A DNA stretch of 64,000 nt from Tunicatimonas pelagia (lineage in GTDB: Bacteria; Bacteroidota; Bacteroidia; Cytophagales; Cyclobacteriaceae): contig NZ_CP120683.1 in assembly GCF_030506325.1 (NCBI RefSeq), positions 1,426,001-1,490,000 on the forward strand. The letters are read 5' to 3'. The translations under genes were made by a program, and so were the position numbers. The first letter of the stretch is position 1; each line of letters opens with the position of its first letter. The notes below the pieces were generated by a model that ran no database searches, was not told the DNA's origin, and saw nothing but the letters and a program-made list of their open reading frames with translations. This document shows, one piece after another, positions 1-8,460 of the stretch.

Positions 1-1868
1 AGAACATTGACCCAAATAACCGAGCCGGACGGCGAACTTACGATGGGGTGAATGTCTACGGGGAACCACTAGTAGATTTAAGATCTCTCATTCCTTCCAG
101 TTCAGCTCTAGCAGCAGTAGAAGCTCTCCTTCCAACAGATGAAACTCGTTTTTTTACTCCTACCGGTTATACCGAGCGAGATTTTGTGGATAATACGACC
201 GAAAGTTTGAAGTTAGGCGCAGCCTTGCATTACCGCATCAACGATGAGCTAGAGGCACTAGCTCAGTTTAACCACGGCTCTGGAAGCACCGTATATACGG
301 CCAACGACCGATTTGTGCTAGATGGTTTATCAATCTGGACTGCTAAAGCCGAACTGCGTAGCAGTAATTTTTTCGTACGGGGCTACCGTACTCAGGAAAA
401 CTCGGGCGATAGCTACGCGGCTAATACGCTAGCTTCGCTTATCAACGCCCAAACGACTATCCCTGCCTATGCGGGTGCATTTGCCGGGGCGCGACTAGGT
501 GGGGCTTCGGTAGAAGAGGCTCACGGAGCTGCCCGTGGAGCCAGCGATGCGTTGCGGGCAGCCAATCTAACTAATGGCGAATATCAACAGCTATTCGATT
601 CACTACGACAAATACCTATCTCAGAAGGTGGTGCTAAATTCCTGGATGAAACCAGTCTGACCCACTTTGAAGGCATGTATAATTTTTCTGATAAGATTGA
701 TTTCGCCGAAGTGGTAGTGGGTGCTAATTACCGCCGGTATGATCTGAACTCGAGTGGAACTTTGTTTGCACTACAGGATAATGGTGAAGAATTTGACATT
801 AACGAATGGGGGGCCTACGTACAGGTTTCTAAATCAGTAGCCGACGATAAGATCGATCTCAGTGGGTCAGTACGTTACGACAAAAACGAGTATTTTGAAG
901 GACAATTTTCTCCCCGTTTGTCAGGGGTACTGAAGGTGGCCAACGGGCATAATGTGCGAGCTTCATTTCAACGAGGCTTCCGTATTCCTACCACCCAAGA
1001 TCAGTTTATTGACTTAAATGTAGTTACTCGTCGTTTGATTGGAAGCAACTCGGTCTTGGTAGATCGCTATAACTTTGAAAGTAATCAGGTATACTCCACG
1101 CCGAGTGTACAAGCGGCTCAGGCTAATTTTGCCGCTACTGGCGATGTAGCTGCTTCGGTAGACTTACTAGACCCGATAGAATTTGAAGAGTTTGACACTG
1201 AAAAAGTTAATACCTATGAAGTAGGTTATAAAGGATTGATTAATAACAGGTTACTTATTGACGCTTACTACTACTACAGCTCTTACCGCGATTTTATTGC
1301 TGAGGTTGACTTTACGCAAACGGTTACTAGCGATGGGCTGCCTCCCTACGAAGGCCCGGCTAACCCCGAAGGAATTGTACAGCAAACGGTAGCCACCCAG
1401 CGTTTCGGATTTGATATCAATACTGATGGAACAGTAGATGCCCACGGATTTGCCGTAGGCTTAGACTATTCATTAGACAAAGGATATACACTGGGAGGCA
1501 ATGTTGCTTTTAATCAGCTTTTAGACCAAGATGACCTAATCCGACAGGGCTTCCAAGCGCAATATAATACTCCGGAATGGCGCTATAACATCCGGTTTGC
1601 TAACCGAAAAGTTACGGACAACATCGGGTTTAATCTGGTTTGGCGGTGGCAAGATGCATTTCTCTGGGAATCATCATTCGGGCAAGGGATAATTCCAGCT
1701 TTCCAAACATTAGATGCTCAGGTAAGCTACAAACTACCTTCTCTGAAGTCAATCTTGAAGATCGGAGGCTCTAACGTTCTTAATGAACGATACACCACTT
1801 CCTTTGGCAACCCTCGCATGGGAGCTATCTACTACGTTTCCATCACCTTTGACGAATTCTTAAACTAA
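1..1868 (+). CDS. TonB-dependent receptor, 5' end outside the window
   Basis: Outer-membrane beta-barrel receptor that would import a ligand with TonB energy. The reading frame is open from base 3, with no stop before a GTG at 48, and runs to TAA at 1866-1868, so the signal peptide, any carboxypeptidase-like domain and most of the plug lie upstream of the window. The visible part starts with the plug-to-barrel region (NRAGRRTYDGVNVYG) and continues with alternating aromatic/polar strands. A conserved FQRGFRIPT stretch lies near residue 310 (counting from base 48), and the last strand ends YYVSITFDEFLN. Only 4 bp separate it from the GDSL-type lipoprotein, which implies one operon and a shared substrate, perhaps a lipid or acylated compound (inference). 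The ligand cannot be named. Confidence 0.88.
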   Translation, partial: NIDPNNRAGRRTYDGVNVYGEPLVDLRSLIPSSSALAAVEALLPTDETRFFTPTGYTERDFVDNTTESLKLGAALHYRINDELEALAQFNHGSGSTVYTANDRFVLDGLSIWTAKAELRSSNFFVRGYRTQENSGDSYAANTLASLINAQTTIPAYAGAFAGARLGGASVEEAHGAARGASDALRAANLTNGEYQQLFDSLRQIPISEGGAKFLDETSLTHFEGMYNFSDKIDFAEVVVGANYRRYDLNSSGTLFALQDNGEEFDINEWGAYVQVSKSVADDKIDLSGSVRYDKNEYFEGQFSPRLSGVLKVANGHNVRASFQRGFRIPTTQDQFIDLNVVTRRLIGSNSVLVDRYNFESNQVYSTPSVQAAQANFAATGDVAASVDLLDPIEFEEFDTEKVNTYEVGYKGLINNRLLIDAYYYYSSYRDFIAEVDFTQTVTSDGLPPYEGPANPEGIVQQTVATQRFGFDINTDGTVDAHGFAVGLDYSLDKGYTLGGNVAFNQLLDQDDLIRQGFQAQYNTPEWRYNIRFANRKVTDNIGFNLVWRWQDAFLWESSFGQGIIPAFQTLDAQVSYKLPSLKSILKIGGSNVLNERYTTSFGNPRMGAIYYVSITFDEFLN

Positions 1869-1872
1869 GATC

Positions 1873-3456
1873 ATGATGAATAAGCAATATTTTCTAGTAG
1901 GTGGCTTAAGCCTGCTTATCAGTTTTTTTGCCTGCAATACCGAAGATGAACTAATTGAAGAACGATTAGAGAATAACCCCACCCCTAACGTAGTGCTTAG
2001 CGGCAGTCCGGGTTCGGTAGATTTTAGTAAGTATGTAGCCGTAGGTAACTCACTCACCGCCGGGCTAATGGATGCCGCTTTGTACACCAAAGGCCAGCAA
2101 AATTCATTTCCTAACATTCTTGCCCAGCAGTTTCAGATTGAAGGAATAGGCGGTGGCACCTTTAACCAACCAGACGTCAATTCGGTCAATGGGTTTAACG
2201 TTTCGATACAGTTACCTGATGCCGTTCTAGGTCGTTTTCTACTCGATCTAAGCATTCCCGGCCCAGTACCTACGATCGGTGAGTCGCTCTCGCCAACCTA
2301 TGATGGCGATATTAGCCAACTCAATAATTTTGGTATACCCGGAATGCGGGTAATTGATGCAGTTGTTCCCGAATATAGCCAGTTTAACCCGTTTTTTGGT
2401 CGTATTGCAGCATCTTCTGCTAACTCGCTTATTCAGCAAGCCGCTGCTGCCCAAGGCTCTTTTTTTACAGTTTGGTTAGGAGGAAACGATGTTTTAGGCT
2501 GGGCTAACTCCGGTGGTTCTGCTCCCGACGGGGAAATTGACCCACTTGCCCAACTTACTAACCCTAGTACACTAACCAATATCGATAATTTTACGGCTGC
2601 TTATACTGGAGTTATCAACGCGATGCTATCCGTACCTAATGCCCAGGGGGTTGCTATTACTATTCCTCCGGTTACGTTACTACCATTTTATCGGGCGGTA
2701 GCCTTTAACCCACTTCCACTCGATCAGGCAACGGCTGATGCATTGAACGCTGCCTATCAGCAGTACAACGGTGGTTTAGATGTGGCTGTAAACCAGCAAG
2801 CACTTGAGGCGGCCGAAGCGGAGCAACGAAAGATTACATTTTCAGCCGGGCAAGGAAACCCTATTGTGATGCTCGATGAAGACTTGAGTGATGTGATCAT
2901 TATTGTAGATGCCGAAGGGAATACAAATGCACTTCCCAAGCTACGCCAGTCTAATGCTAGCGACCTATTACTTTTTACGATTGCGCCTCGCTTGGGTCAG
3001 GATTTTGGCAATGGCCCCTTCGGTTTGCAAGACCCCGCTACCGATGAATTTGTGCTGACACTGAACGAGCAAATTACCGCTAATACCCGTCTGGCTACTT
3101 TCAATGCCGAGATTGCCCGAATTGTCGCTAGCACTGGTGGGCGAGTCGCTTTGCTAGATATTAATCCAGTATTTGCGGATATAGCAGGGTTAACTTCTCA
3201 GCAAGCAGCTCTGCTAGGCATGAGTGCCGAAGCCCAAGCAGCAGCGGATGGTCAGCGAGGATTAGTCTTGGATGGAGTAAACTACCAACCGGATTTCTCT
3301 CCCAGTGGTATCATTTCTACCGATGGCATCCACCCCAACCCCAAAGGGCACGCCATTGTAGCGAACGAAGTAATTCGAGTAATTAATGAAAGCTTTGAGG
3401 CCAGTATTCCCTCAGTAAACTTATCACCCTTTAGTACGGTGGAAGTCGCGCCTTGA
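1873..3456 (+). CDS. SGNH/GDSL-type hydrolase lipoprotein
   Basis: Predicted surface or periplasmic esterase/lipase of the SGNH family (527 aa). The N-terminus is a lipoprotein signal with lipobox SFFAC (Cys21). Catalytic blocks are visible: GNSLTAG with candidate nucleophile Ser60 (GDSL variant), GGND at 203-206 (block III) and DGIHPN with Asp484 and His487 (block V). The long region between blocks III and V is larger than in compact GDSL esterases. The ATG follows the receptor stop by 4 bp. I chose the first of two adjacent ATGs; either gives the same lipobox. It probably acts on a ligand taken up by the upstream receptor; the ester substrate is unknown. Confidence 0.85.
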   Translation: MMNKQYFLVGGLSLLISFFACNTEDELIEERLENNPTPNVVLSGSPGSVDFSKYVAVGNSLTAGLMDAALYTKGQQNSFPNILAQQFQIEGIGGGTFNQPDVNSVNGFNVSIQLPDAVLGRFLLDLSIPGPVPTIGESLSPTYDGDISQLNNFGIPGMRVIDAVVPEYSQFNPFFGRIAASSANSLIQQAAAAQGSFFTVWLGGNDVLGWANSGGSAPDGEIDPLAQLTNPSTLTNIDNFTAAYTGVINAMLSVPNAQGVAITIPPVTLLPFYRAVAFNPLPLDQATADALNAAYQQYNGGLDVAVNQQALEAAEAEQRKITFSAGQGNPIVMLDEDLSDVIIIVDAEGNTNALPKLRQSNASDLLLFTIAPRLGQDFGNGPFGLQDPATDEFVLTLNEQITANTRLATFNAEIARIVASTGGRVALLDINPVFADIAGLTSQQAALLGMSAEAQAAADGQRGLVLDGVNYQPDFSPSGIISTDGIHPNPKGHAIVANEVIRVINESFEASIPSVNLSPFSTVEVAP

Positions 3457-3549
3457 TAGTGTTTTGGTGCTTAGCATACTATGGTGATGGTGTTATAGGT
3501 CGTCCAGCACGACTCTCAAGCACTATAACACCAAAATACATTAACACTA
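3457..3549. repeat. nested intergenic palindrome between convergent genes (GTGTTAT family)
   Basis: The whole spacer between the convergent GDSL and YpdA-like genes folds as nested arms: tagtgtt (3457-3463) with aacacta (3543-3549), ggtgttatag (3489-3498) with ctataacacc (3523-3532), and gtcgt (3499-3503) with acgac (3509-3513). The same GTGTTAT/ATAACAC words recur near 46.4 kb and 53.1 kb. It may serve as a bidirectional terminator, but there is no T-tract, so this is an inference. Confidence 0.65.
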
Positions 3550-3551
3550 CA

Positions 3552-4544
3552 CTAGGCATTAGAAGCCATTCGCTCCGATAACTTCTGCTTGATGTCTTGC
3601 ATAATGGGCTGAGCGTGCAGTTTACCATTCTCAATAAAGATTTTCTTGGTTTCTTCCCCGCCAATAACCGAACCACCCAGGTAGATTCCCGGAATGTTAC
3701 TTTCAAACGTATCTGCGTTGATTTCGGGAATCAGCATTTCTCCGTTTAGGCGAATACCTACCTTTCGTAAGAACTTCGCATCAGGATGATAACCGATCAT
3801 CAGAAAAACAAAATCAGCGGGCAGGGATTGCAATTCTCCGGTTTGAAGATTCTTGATTTTCACCTCTTTCTCAGTGATTTCGGTCACTTCACTGTTAAAG
3901 TACGATTGCACTTCACCTTTCTTAATTCGGTTTTCCAAATCGGGAACGATCCAGTACTTAGCAGTTTTATCAATGCCATCAAAAATATGAACCAGCGTTA
4001 CGTTTACACCATTGCGGTATAAATCCAGCGCAGTCTCTACCGCCGAGTTAGCTCCGCCTACCACTACCGCATTCGTACCCGTGTACCGATAAGGCTCGTC
4101 GTAGTAGTGAATCACGTGCGACAACTCTTCACCCGGCACCCCTAGTTCCCGCGGAATATCGTAGTAGCCGATCGCCAGCACTACTTTTTTTGTCCGATAA
4201 GTGCCCTGATTTGTTTGTAAGACAAATACACCATCTGTTTGCTCAATATTTTCTACCTCCGTAAAAATATGCACGTTGAGTTGGAAGTGATCTGCTACTT
4301 TACGATAATACTTCAGAGCTTCTACCCGGCTCGGACGCAAATTCAAGGAAGTAAAAGGAACATCACCAATAGCAATATTATCTGCACTAGAAAAAAAGGT
4401 CATATCTACCGGATAGCGCCGGATCGACTCGGTAATGCTCCCTTTATCCAACACTGCGTACGTTAACCCTTGTCGTTGAGCTTCAATTCCGCACGCTAAT
4501 CCGCAGGGACCAGCTCCTACGATGAGCACATCGTATATTTTCAT
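3552..4544 (-). CDS. YpdA family FAD-dependent disulfide reductase-like protein
   Basis: FAD/NAD(P)H flavoprotein of 330 aa resembling YpdA, the enzyme family that reduces oxidised bacillithiol with NADPH in Firmicutes. Visible signs are the FAD-binding GAGPCG at 10-15, a second dinucleotide fold VVGGANSAVE around 161-170, and the C-terminal SNIPGIYLGGSV block. The thioredoxin-reductase CxxC pair is missing, as is normal for YpdA. Cys14 in GAGPCG sits where YpdA proteins carry their conserved cysteine. It is transcribed convergently with the GDSL gene. A bacillithiol role is inferred from the family; no bshA/bshB/bshC is in the window. Confidence 0.82.
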   Translation of the reverse strand: MKIYDVLIVGAGPCGLACGIEAQRQGLTYAVLDKGSITESIRRYPVDMTFFSSADNIAIGDVPFTSLNLRPSRVEALKYYRKVADHFQLNVHIFTEVENIEQTDGVFVLQTNQGTYRTKKVVLAIGYYDIPRELGVPGEELSHVIHYYDEPYRYTGTNAVVVGGANSAVETALDLYRNGVNVTLVHIFDGIDKTAKYWIVPDLENRIKKGEVQSYFNSEVTEITEKEVKIKNLQTGELQSLPADFVFLMIGYHPDAKFLRKVGIRLNGEMLIPEINADTFESNIPGIYLGGSVIGGEETKKIFIENGKLHAQPIMQDIKQKLSERMASNA

Positions 4545-4560
4545 AGAAATAAGTCAGTTT

Positions 4561-4638
4561 AAGTGAATGAGTGAATTGTTGAACGAAGCAGTAGATGAAT
4601 AAACCCTCCTATTTCATTATTCATTCAACAACCCACTT
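4561..4638. repeat. nested intergenic palindrome (ATGAATAA vocabulary)
   Basis: Nested arms aagtg (4561-4565)/cactt (4634-4638), ttgttgaa (4576-4583)/ttcaacaa (4624-4631) and atgaataa (4595-4602)/ttattcat (4617-4624) fill the spacer between the SDR gene and the YpdA-like gene, both on the minus strand. The ATGAATAA words also occur in the palindrome at 60.2 kb. No T-tract follows on either strand. Confidence 0.55.
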
Positions 4639-4695
4639 TACAAAGGTACAACAATACCACGTATAAAGCTGTTCACTAAAACGTTTATCTGGCTA

Positions 4696-5568
4696 TTAAG
4701 CTGAGGCAGCCTTCTTTTGAGGTAAGAATGTAATTTGTAGTAGTTGCTCACTTATCTCCCACAAACGCTTAGCGTTATAATTATTAGAAGCCTCTTTGTT
4801 GGGGCTCACTACTTTTTTATCCTTAAAATACTGACCAGTTGCGGTGAACCCTTCTTCACTGGTCGCTAAATAGATGCTGGTTTCGGCTCCTTTCTCCTCG
4901 CTAATCATAAACGGACGCGCCAATTGCATAACAATACCAAAGAAGCCAGGCACCCCGCCACCAAAGTTACTGGCCACCGCTCCCGGATGCAGAGAGTTGG
5001 TTACTACGTGGGCTGGCAGTCGCTGACTCAACTCACGAGTAAAAAGAATATTGCATAATTTAGAAGAACAGTACGCTTTCAATCCATTATACTTACGCTT
5101 CTCATATTGTAAGTCGCTGAGGTCGAAGCTAGCAAAGCGGTGCGCTTCCGAAGATACGTTAATGATGTTACCTTGTTTACTCGCCAACACCTTATCCAAT
5201 AATAATTGCGTGAGTAGAAAAGGAGCTAAATGATTCACCCCAAAGGTCGTCTCAAAACCGTCATCAGTGGTTGTTCGTGTATTGCTGGTAATTAGTCCGG
5301 CATTGTTAATCAGCACATCAATTTTAGAACAATCTGCATTAATACGTTCGGCAGCCGAGCGTATCTGCTGAGTTGAAGATAAGTCAGCCAGCACAATATC
5401 GACCCGGCTATGACCACATACCCGCAGAATACCTTCTTTAGCCCGCTCAGCTTTTTCTTCATTACGACAGAGCATCACCACGTGCGCTCCTTGTTTAGCT
5501 AACTCCCGAGCGGTTACTTTTCCGATACCAGAATTAGCTCCGGTAATCACACAAATCTTATCGTTCAT
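4696..5568 (-). CDS. short-chain dehydrogenase/reductase (retinol dehydrogenase-like)
   Basis: NAD(P)-dependent SDR oxidoreductase of 290 aa. The cofactor motif TGANSGIG is at 9-16, NNAG at 88-91, a catalytic Ser at 139/140, and the YxxxK pair Tyr166/Lys170 (YCSSK). Length and the C-terminal region match the retinol dehydrogenase/WW-oxidoreductase-like branch, whose bacterial substrates are mostly unknown. It sits behind the YpdA-like gene on the same strand but 150 bp away across a palindromic spacer, so co-transcription is uncertain. Confidence 0.85.
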   Translation of the reverse strand: MNDKICVITGANSGIGKVTARELAKQGAHVVMLCRNEEKAERAKEGILRVCGHSRVDIVLADLSSTQQIRSAAERINADCSKIDVLINNAGLITSNTRTTTDDGFETTFGVNHLAPFLLTQLLLDKVLASKQGNIINVSSEAHRFASFDLSDLQYEKRKYNGLKAYCSSKLCNILFTRELSQRLPAHVVTNSLHPGAVASNFGGGVPGFFGIVMQLARPFMISEEKGAETSIYLATSEEGFTATGQYFKDKKVVSPNKEASNNYNAKRLWEISEQLLQITFLPQKKAASA

Positions 5569-5642
5569 AGCGTTGGTCTTTACTCTCTTGTACCAAGAAG
5601 CTACGGCTTTTGTTTAGAAATAGTGCTCTAAAAATCTTAAAA

Positions 5643-5666
5643 TAAAAAAAGGCGGAAAATCCGCCC
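5643..5666 (-). terminator. Rho-independent terminator of the 5721-6479 gene
   Basis: Stem ggcgga (5651-5656)/tccgcc (5660-5665) with a 3-nt loop. On the minus strand it is followed by a run of seven T (5650-5644). It lies downstream of the minus-strand membrane protein gene. Confidence 0.8.
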
Positions 5667-5720
5667 AAAACACTACAAAAGTAATTGCAGTTTTAAGTCA
5701 AGTACATGCACTTTGAACTC

Positions 5721-6479
5721 TTAAAACGTCCAATGCTGATTCCAGTTATGGCAACTAAACCGATGTTTTTGCTCTTCAAAGTTATCCCGCAGGGTAGAAT
5801 AAAAACCCCAACCCACTAAAAAGGTGAATACCGAAGCAATTGTAAAGGCATTTACTACCGACTCGGCTAAGAACCCAAATAGCAGCATGGTTACCAAAAA
5901 CGTAACAACCGTCCAGTAAACCGTCATATTGGTTAAGTTGCGGTGCCGCCACGACCGAATGTAGCGCAGCGGATGCAAATCGTCACCCCACTGGTGTACT
6001 AGCTTAAAGTGATGTTGATCAATGCGGTACAACAGTAAAGGATCAATGATCGGCCGTTGGCGTTGTTCCAAATCAAATGTTTCTGCCGGAGCCACAATGT
6101 AAAAATCGTACTCCAAATCTTCTTCACTCAGCGCGTGTTCTTCCTGAAACCGATTTAGTTTAGTACCAAACTCCGGATCAATCGGCCCGTGGTACAGCCG
6201 ACTGGAGAGCATACGCATTCTATAAGCCACGCAAACCTGTTTAATATCATCTACATGATACACCTCACCATCGAACTGCCGATTAAGCAACCACTGTCTC
6301 AGCCATCGTTGTTTAGGATCATGAATTTGGTGTAAGCTTCGCTTTAAACCTAATTGCCGAATGGCTTTTTCCTCTTGCATTCCCTGCTGTTGTAGCAGTA
6401 CTTGGGCTTCCTGGGCAGGATCATTAATTACTCCTTGCCGTTTTTGGTCTTCTCTGATGAGTGCATCGTGTAAATTCAT
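5721..6479 (-). CDS. uncharacterised protein with two C-terminal membrane segments
   Basis: I do not recognise this 252-aa protein. The first ~180 residues are soluble, Gln/Arg/His-rich and probably helical at the start (residues 1-70). Two hydrophobic segments follow at about 188-206 and 210-228, with a short charged tail ending HNWNQHWTF. That suggests a cytoplasmic domain tethered by a membrane hairpin. It is transcribed away from the HD-domain gene, from which it is separated by 125 bp, and ends at a clear terminator. There are no motifs to support a function. Confidence 0.65.
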   Translation of the reverse strand: MNLHDALIREDQKRQGVINDPAQEAQVLLQQQGMQEEKAIRQLGLKRSLHQIHDPKQRWLRQWLLNRQFDGEVYHVDDIKQVCVAYRMRMLSSRLYHGPIDPEFGTKLNRFQEEHALSEEDLEYDFYIVAPAETFDLEQRQRPIIDPLLLYRIDQHHFKLVHQWGDDLHPLRYIRSWRHRNLTNMTVYWTVVTFLVTMLLFGFLAESVVNAFTIASVFTFLVGWGFYSTLRDNFEEQKHRFSCHNWNQHWTF

Positions 6480-6604
6480 GGCAAAAAATTAAAAAGGATA
6501 ATTTAGATGTTATCTGGCTAATCAATTTAATAAAAACGTTGAATAATGTCTCATTTCTCAATAAAAATGTTTGGAACTTTGAAAAAAATAGACTACCACT
6601 GAGC

Positions 6605-7258
6605 ATGACGCGCACCAACCTCATTCAAACAACTACTGAATTTGTTCAATCTACGTTGGCGGACGCCGAAGCGGGACACGACTGGTGGCATACGTATCGG
6701 GTGTGGCAAAATGCCCGGCAAATTGCCCAATCCGAAACGGCCAACCGATTAGTGGTAGAGCTGGGTGCTTTACTGCACGATATTGCCGACGCTAAATTTC
6801 ACGGAGGGGATGAGGAAATCGGCCCGCATACCGCCCAACAGTTTTTAGAAGAGCAAGCAGTTAGCCCAACGATAATTGAGCACGTAACCAATATTGTACG
6901 CCATATTTCTTTTAAAGGCGGGAATTTTCAGCAAACGTTTCACTCACCAGAGTTAGCGATAGTACAAGATGCTGATCGCCTAGATGCATTGGGGGCTATT
7001 GGCATTGCGCGCACTTTTCACTATGGAGGCTTTCGCAACCGACCGCTCTACAACCCAAACGTACCGCCTAACCTAAACATGAGTCGCGAAGAATATAAAA
7101 GCAGTCAGGCGCCTACCATTAATCATTTCTACGAAAAGTTACTGCTATTGAAAGACCGTATGAATACCGCAACTGGTAAACAACTGGCTGATAAACGCCA
7201 TCAGTTTATGGAGCAATTCTTGGCGCAATTTTACCAGGAATGGAATCCTGAAGGGTAA
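6605..7258 (+). CDS. HD-domain phosphohydrolase (YedJ/YpgQ-like)
   Basis: Metal-dependent phosphohydrolase of 217 aa. His29 (HDWWHTYRVW), His58-Asp59 (LLHDI) and Asp122/Asp127 (QDADRLDAL) form the expected HD metal-binding set. Homologues include E. coli YedJ and B. subtilis YpgQ, the latter known as a nucleotide pyrophosphohydrolase. The frame is open further upstream to 6461, but that extension (MHRVNSW...) overlaps the start of the divergent gene, and the conserved domain begins just after the ATG at 6605, so I use 6605. Confidence 0.85.
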   Translation: MTRTNLIQTTTEFVQSTLADAEAGHDWWHTYRVWQNARQIAQSETANRLVVELGALLHDIADAKFHGGDEEIGPHTAQQFLEEQAVSPTIIEHVTNIVRHISFKGGNFQQTFHSPELAIVQDADRLDALGAIGIARTFHYGGFRNRPLYNPNVPPNLNMSREEYKSSQAPTINHFYEKLLLLKDRMNTATGKQLADKRHQFMEQFLAQFYQEWNPEG

Positions 7259-7325
7259 GGAGTAGAAGGTAAGAGGGTTTATAATCAGACAGTGACAACC
7301 TTACACCTTCTACCCTTTATCTTGT
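7253..7325. repeat. imperfect palindrome at convergent 3' ends (GTAGAAGGT words)
   Basis: The perfect 9-bp arms gtagaaggt (7262-7270) and accttctac (7305-7313) sit inside a longer imperfect match built from aagg/agggta words. It lies between the convergent HD and acetyltransferase genes; the left arm overlaps the last codons of the HD gene. Possible bidirectional terminator. Confidence 0.5.
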
Positions 7326-7345
7326 ATCTCTTGCTTTCAGATTAG

Positions 7346-7873
7346 CTAAGTAGGTAGCACTGCTGATGGGTCAGGCCAGATAATGCGTAGTACTGAGGCT
7401 ACTCCCCCACCTGGGTTTTCTACCGTAGTTGTCTCGGCTACTGTGCCCCCTATCCGTTCGTAAAAGCTACGGGCTGCTGTATTTTCTTCGTACACCCACA
7501 AGTACAAACCAGAATTACAATTACGCTGATGCACCCACTGAGCAGTGAGTTGCATTAATCGGTACCCAATACCTTGCCCCTGCCAATGGGGTAAAACGTG
7601 CAAATTATCGAGCAAAGCACCGTAGCGAGCATCGTCTTCCGCATAGGTGCAGGCAAAACCGCATACTTCTTCACCATCTACCGCCACTAAAATGTGCTGA
7701 TTGCCTTTCGGATTCTGGAACCGCCCCTGCCACAGTTGCAATCGGTCAGCAGCAACATCTTGGTCAAGATATGTATCTCGCAGTATGCCTCGGTAGTGTT
7801 TTTGCCAGCTAGCAGCGTGCAAACGAGCAATTGTCTCAGCCTCATTAGCGTAAGCACTTCGGTAAGAAATCAT
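7346..7873 (-). CDS. GNAT family N-acetyltransferase
   Basis: Acetyl-CoA-dependent transferase of 175 aa. The fold is complete: an N-terminal ETIARLHAASW helix, the beta4/motif A segment LHVLPHWQGQGIGYRLM around 92-108 with the Q/RxxGxG/A pyrophosphate loop (GQGIGY), and motif B FYERIGG near 139. The substrate (an amine on a small molecule or protein) cannot be told. It is convergent with the HD gene and has no partner on its own strand. Confidence 0.85.
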   Translation of the reverse strand: MISYRSAYANEAETIARLHAASWQKHYRGILRDTYLDQDVAADRLQLWQGRFQNPKGNQHILVAVDGEEVCGFACTYAEDDARYGALLDNLHVLPHWQGQGIGYRLMQLTAQWVHQRNCNSGLYLWVYEENTAARSFYERIGGTVAETTTVENPGGGVASVLRIIWPDPSAVLPT

Positions 7874-7988
7874 TCAGTAAAAATACAACCCTAAAAATTG
7901 TTCTCAAATATTGCATCTTATTTCCAAACATTATATATTAGCTTTCGTATATGATAGTAATACTATTAACTAATAAATTTTAGCTATC

Positions 7989-8165
7989 ATGTTGTTAACC
8001 CTTAAAAACTCAAATACAATACTGCGAAACTCAGAGAACAAAGGTCAGAATTCACCAACTACGGTTGATGCACCGCGCTACCGTCAGGTAAGCCGATTGG
8101 CCGATATGTCAGTAGGACGAATACGTCGGTGGGGTATGCCATTCCGACGACCATTTTCGCTATAA
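7989..8165 (+). CDS. possible small Arg-rich protein (58 aa)
   Basis: A 58-codon ORF from ATG 7989 to TAA 8163-8165. Its C-terminus is Arg-rich and reads RIRRWGMPFRRPFSL. It lies 31 bp upstream of the 60-aa gene on the same strand and ahead of the same terminator, which suggests one short transcript. I do not recognise a family, and the ORF could be chance. Confidence 0.35.
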   Translation: MLLTLKNSNTILRNSENKGQNSPTTVDAPRYRQVSRLADMSVGRIRRWGMPFRRPFSL

Positions 8166-8196
8166 AATTCTATTCATAAACTAAAATACATAGCCC

Positions 8197-8379
8197 ATGA
8201 AACCGAGTATGTTAGCCTACACTAAACTTATTCTAGAGAAAGTGAGCTTTAACCGAGAGTTGTACGAACGAGAATATCGCAAGGCACTTACCCGGCTTTC
8301 ACCTCACGAGGCAAACATGCTTGAGCGATGGACTCGCTGCCAAAGGCAACAGCTAGTGCCAATAGCAGTGGTAAAATGA
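8197..8379 (+). CDS. small conserved-looking hypothetical protein (60 aa)
   Basis: A 60-residue, charged, helical protein (starts MKPSMLAYTKLILEKVSFN, then ELYEREYRKALTRL). The opening resembles small hypothetical proteins I associate with Cytophagales, though I cannot verify this here. It has an ATG start, ends 45 bp before a strong intrinsic terminator and lies in a 590-bp gap that is otherwise unoccupied. No function can be assigned. Confidence 0.6.
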   Translation: MKPSMLAYTKLILEKVSFNRELYEREYRKALTRLSPHEANMLERWTRCQRQQLVPIAVVK

Positions 8380-8424
8380 TATTGGATAGTGAGTAGTTAC
8401 GTTAATACTTTTGCTTACTAGGCT

Positions 8425-8460
8425 GACCAGTGTGCTTTTGGCGCGCTGGTCTTTTATTTT
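8425..8460 (+). terminator. strong Rho-independent terminator after the two small ORFs
   Basis: An 11-bp stem (8425-8435 with 8441-8451, two G-U pairs) closed by loop ttttg is followed by a T-rich tail (cttttattttttt). The direction fits the plus-strand small genes at 7989-8379, which supports their being transcribed. Confidence 0.85.
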
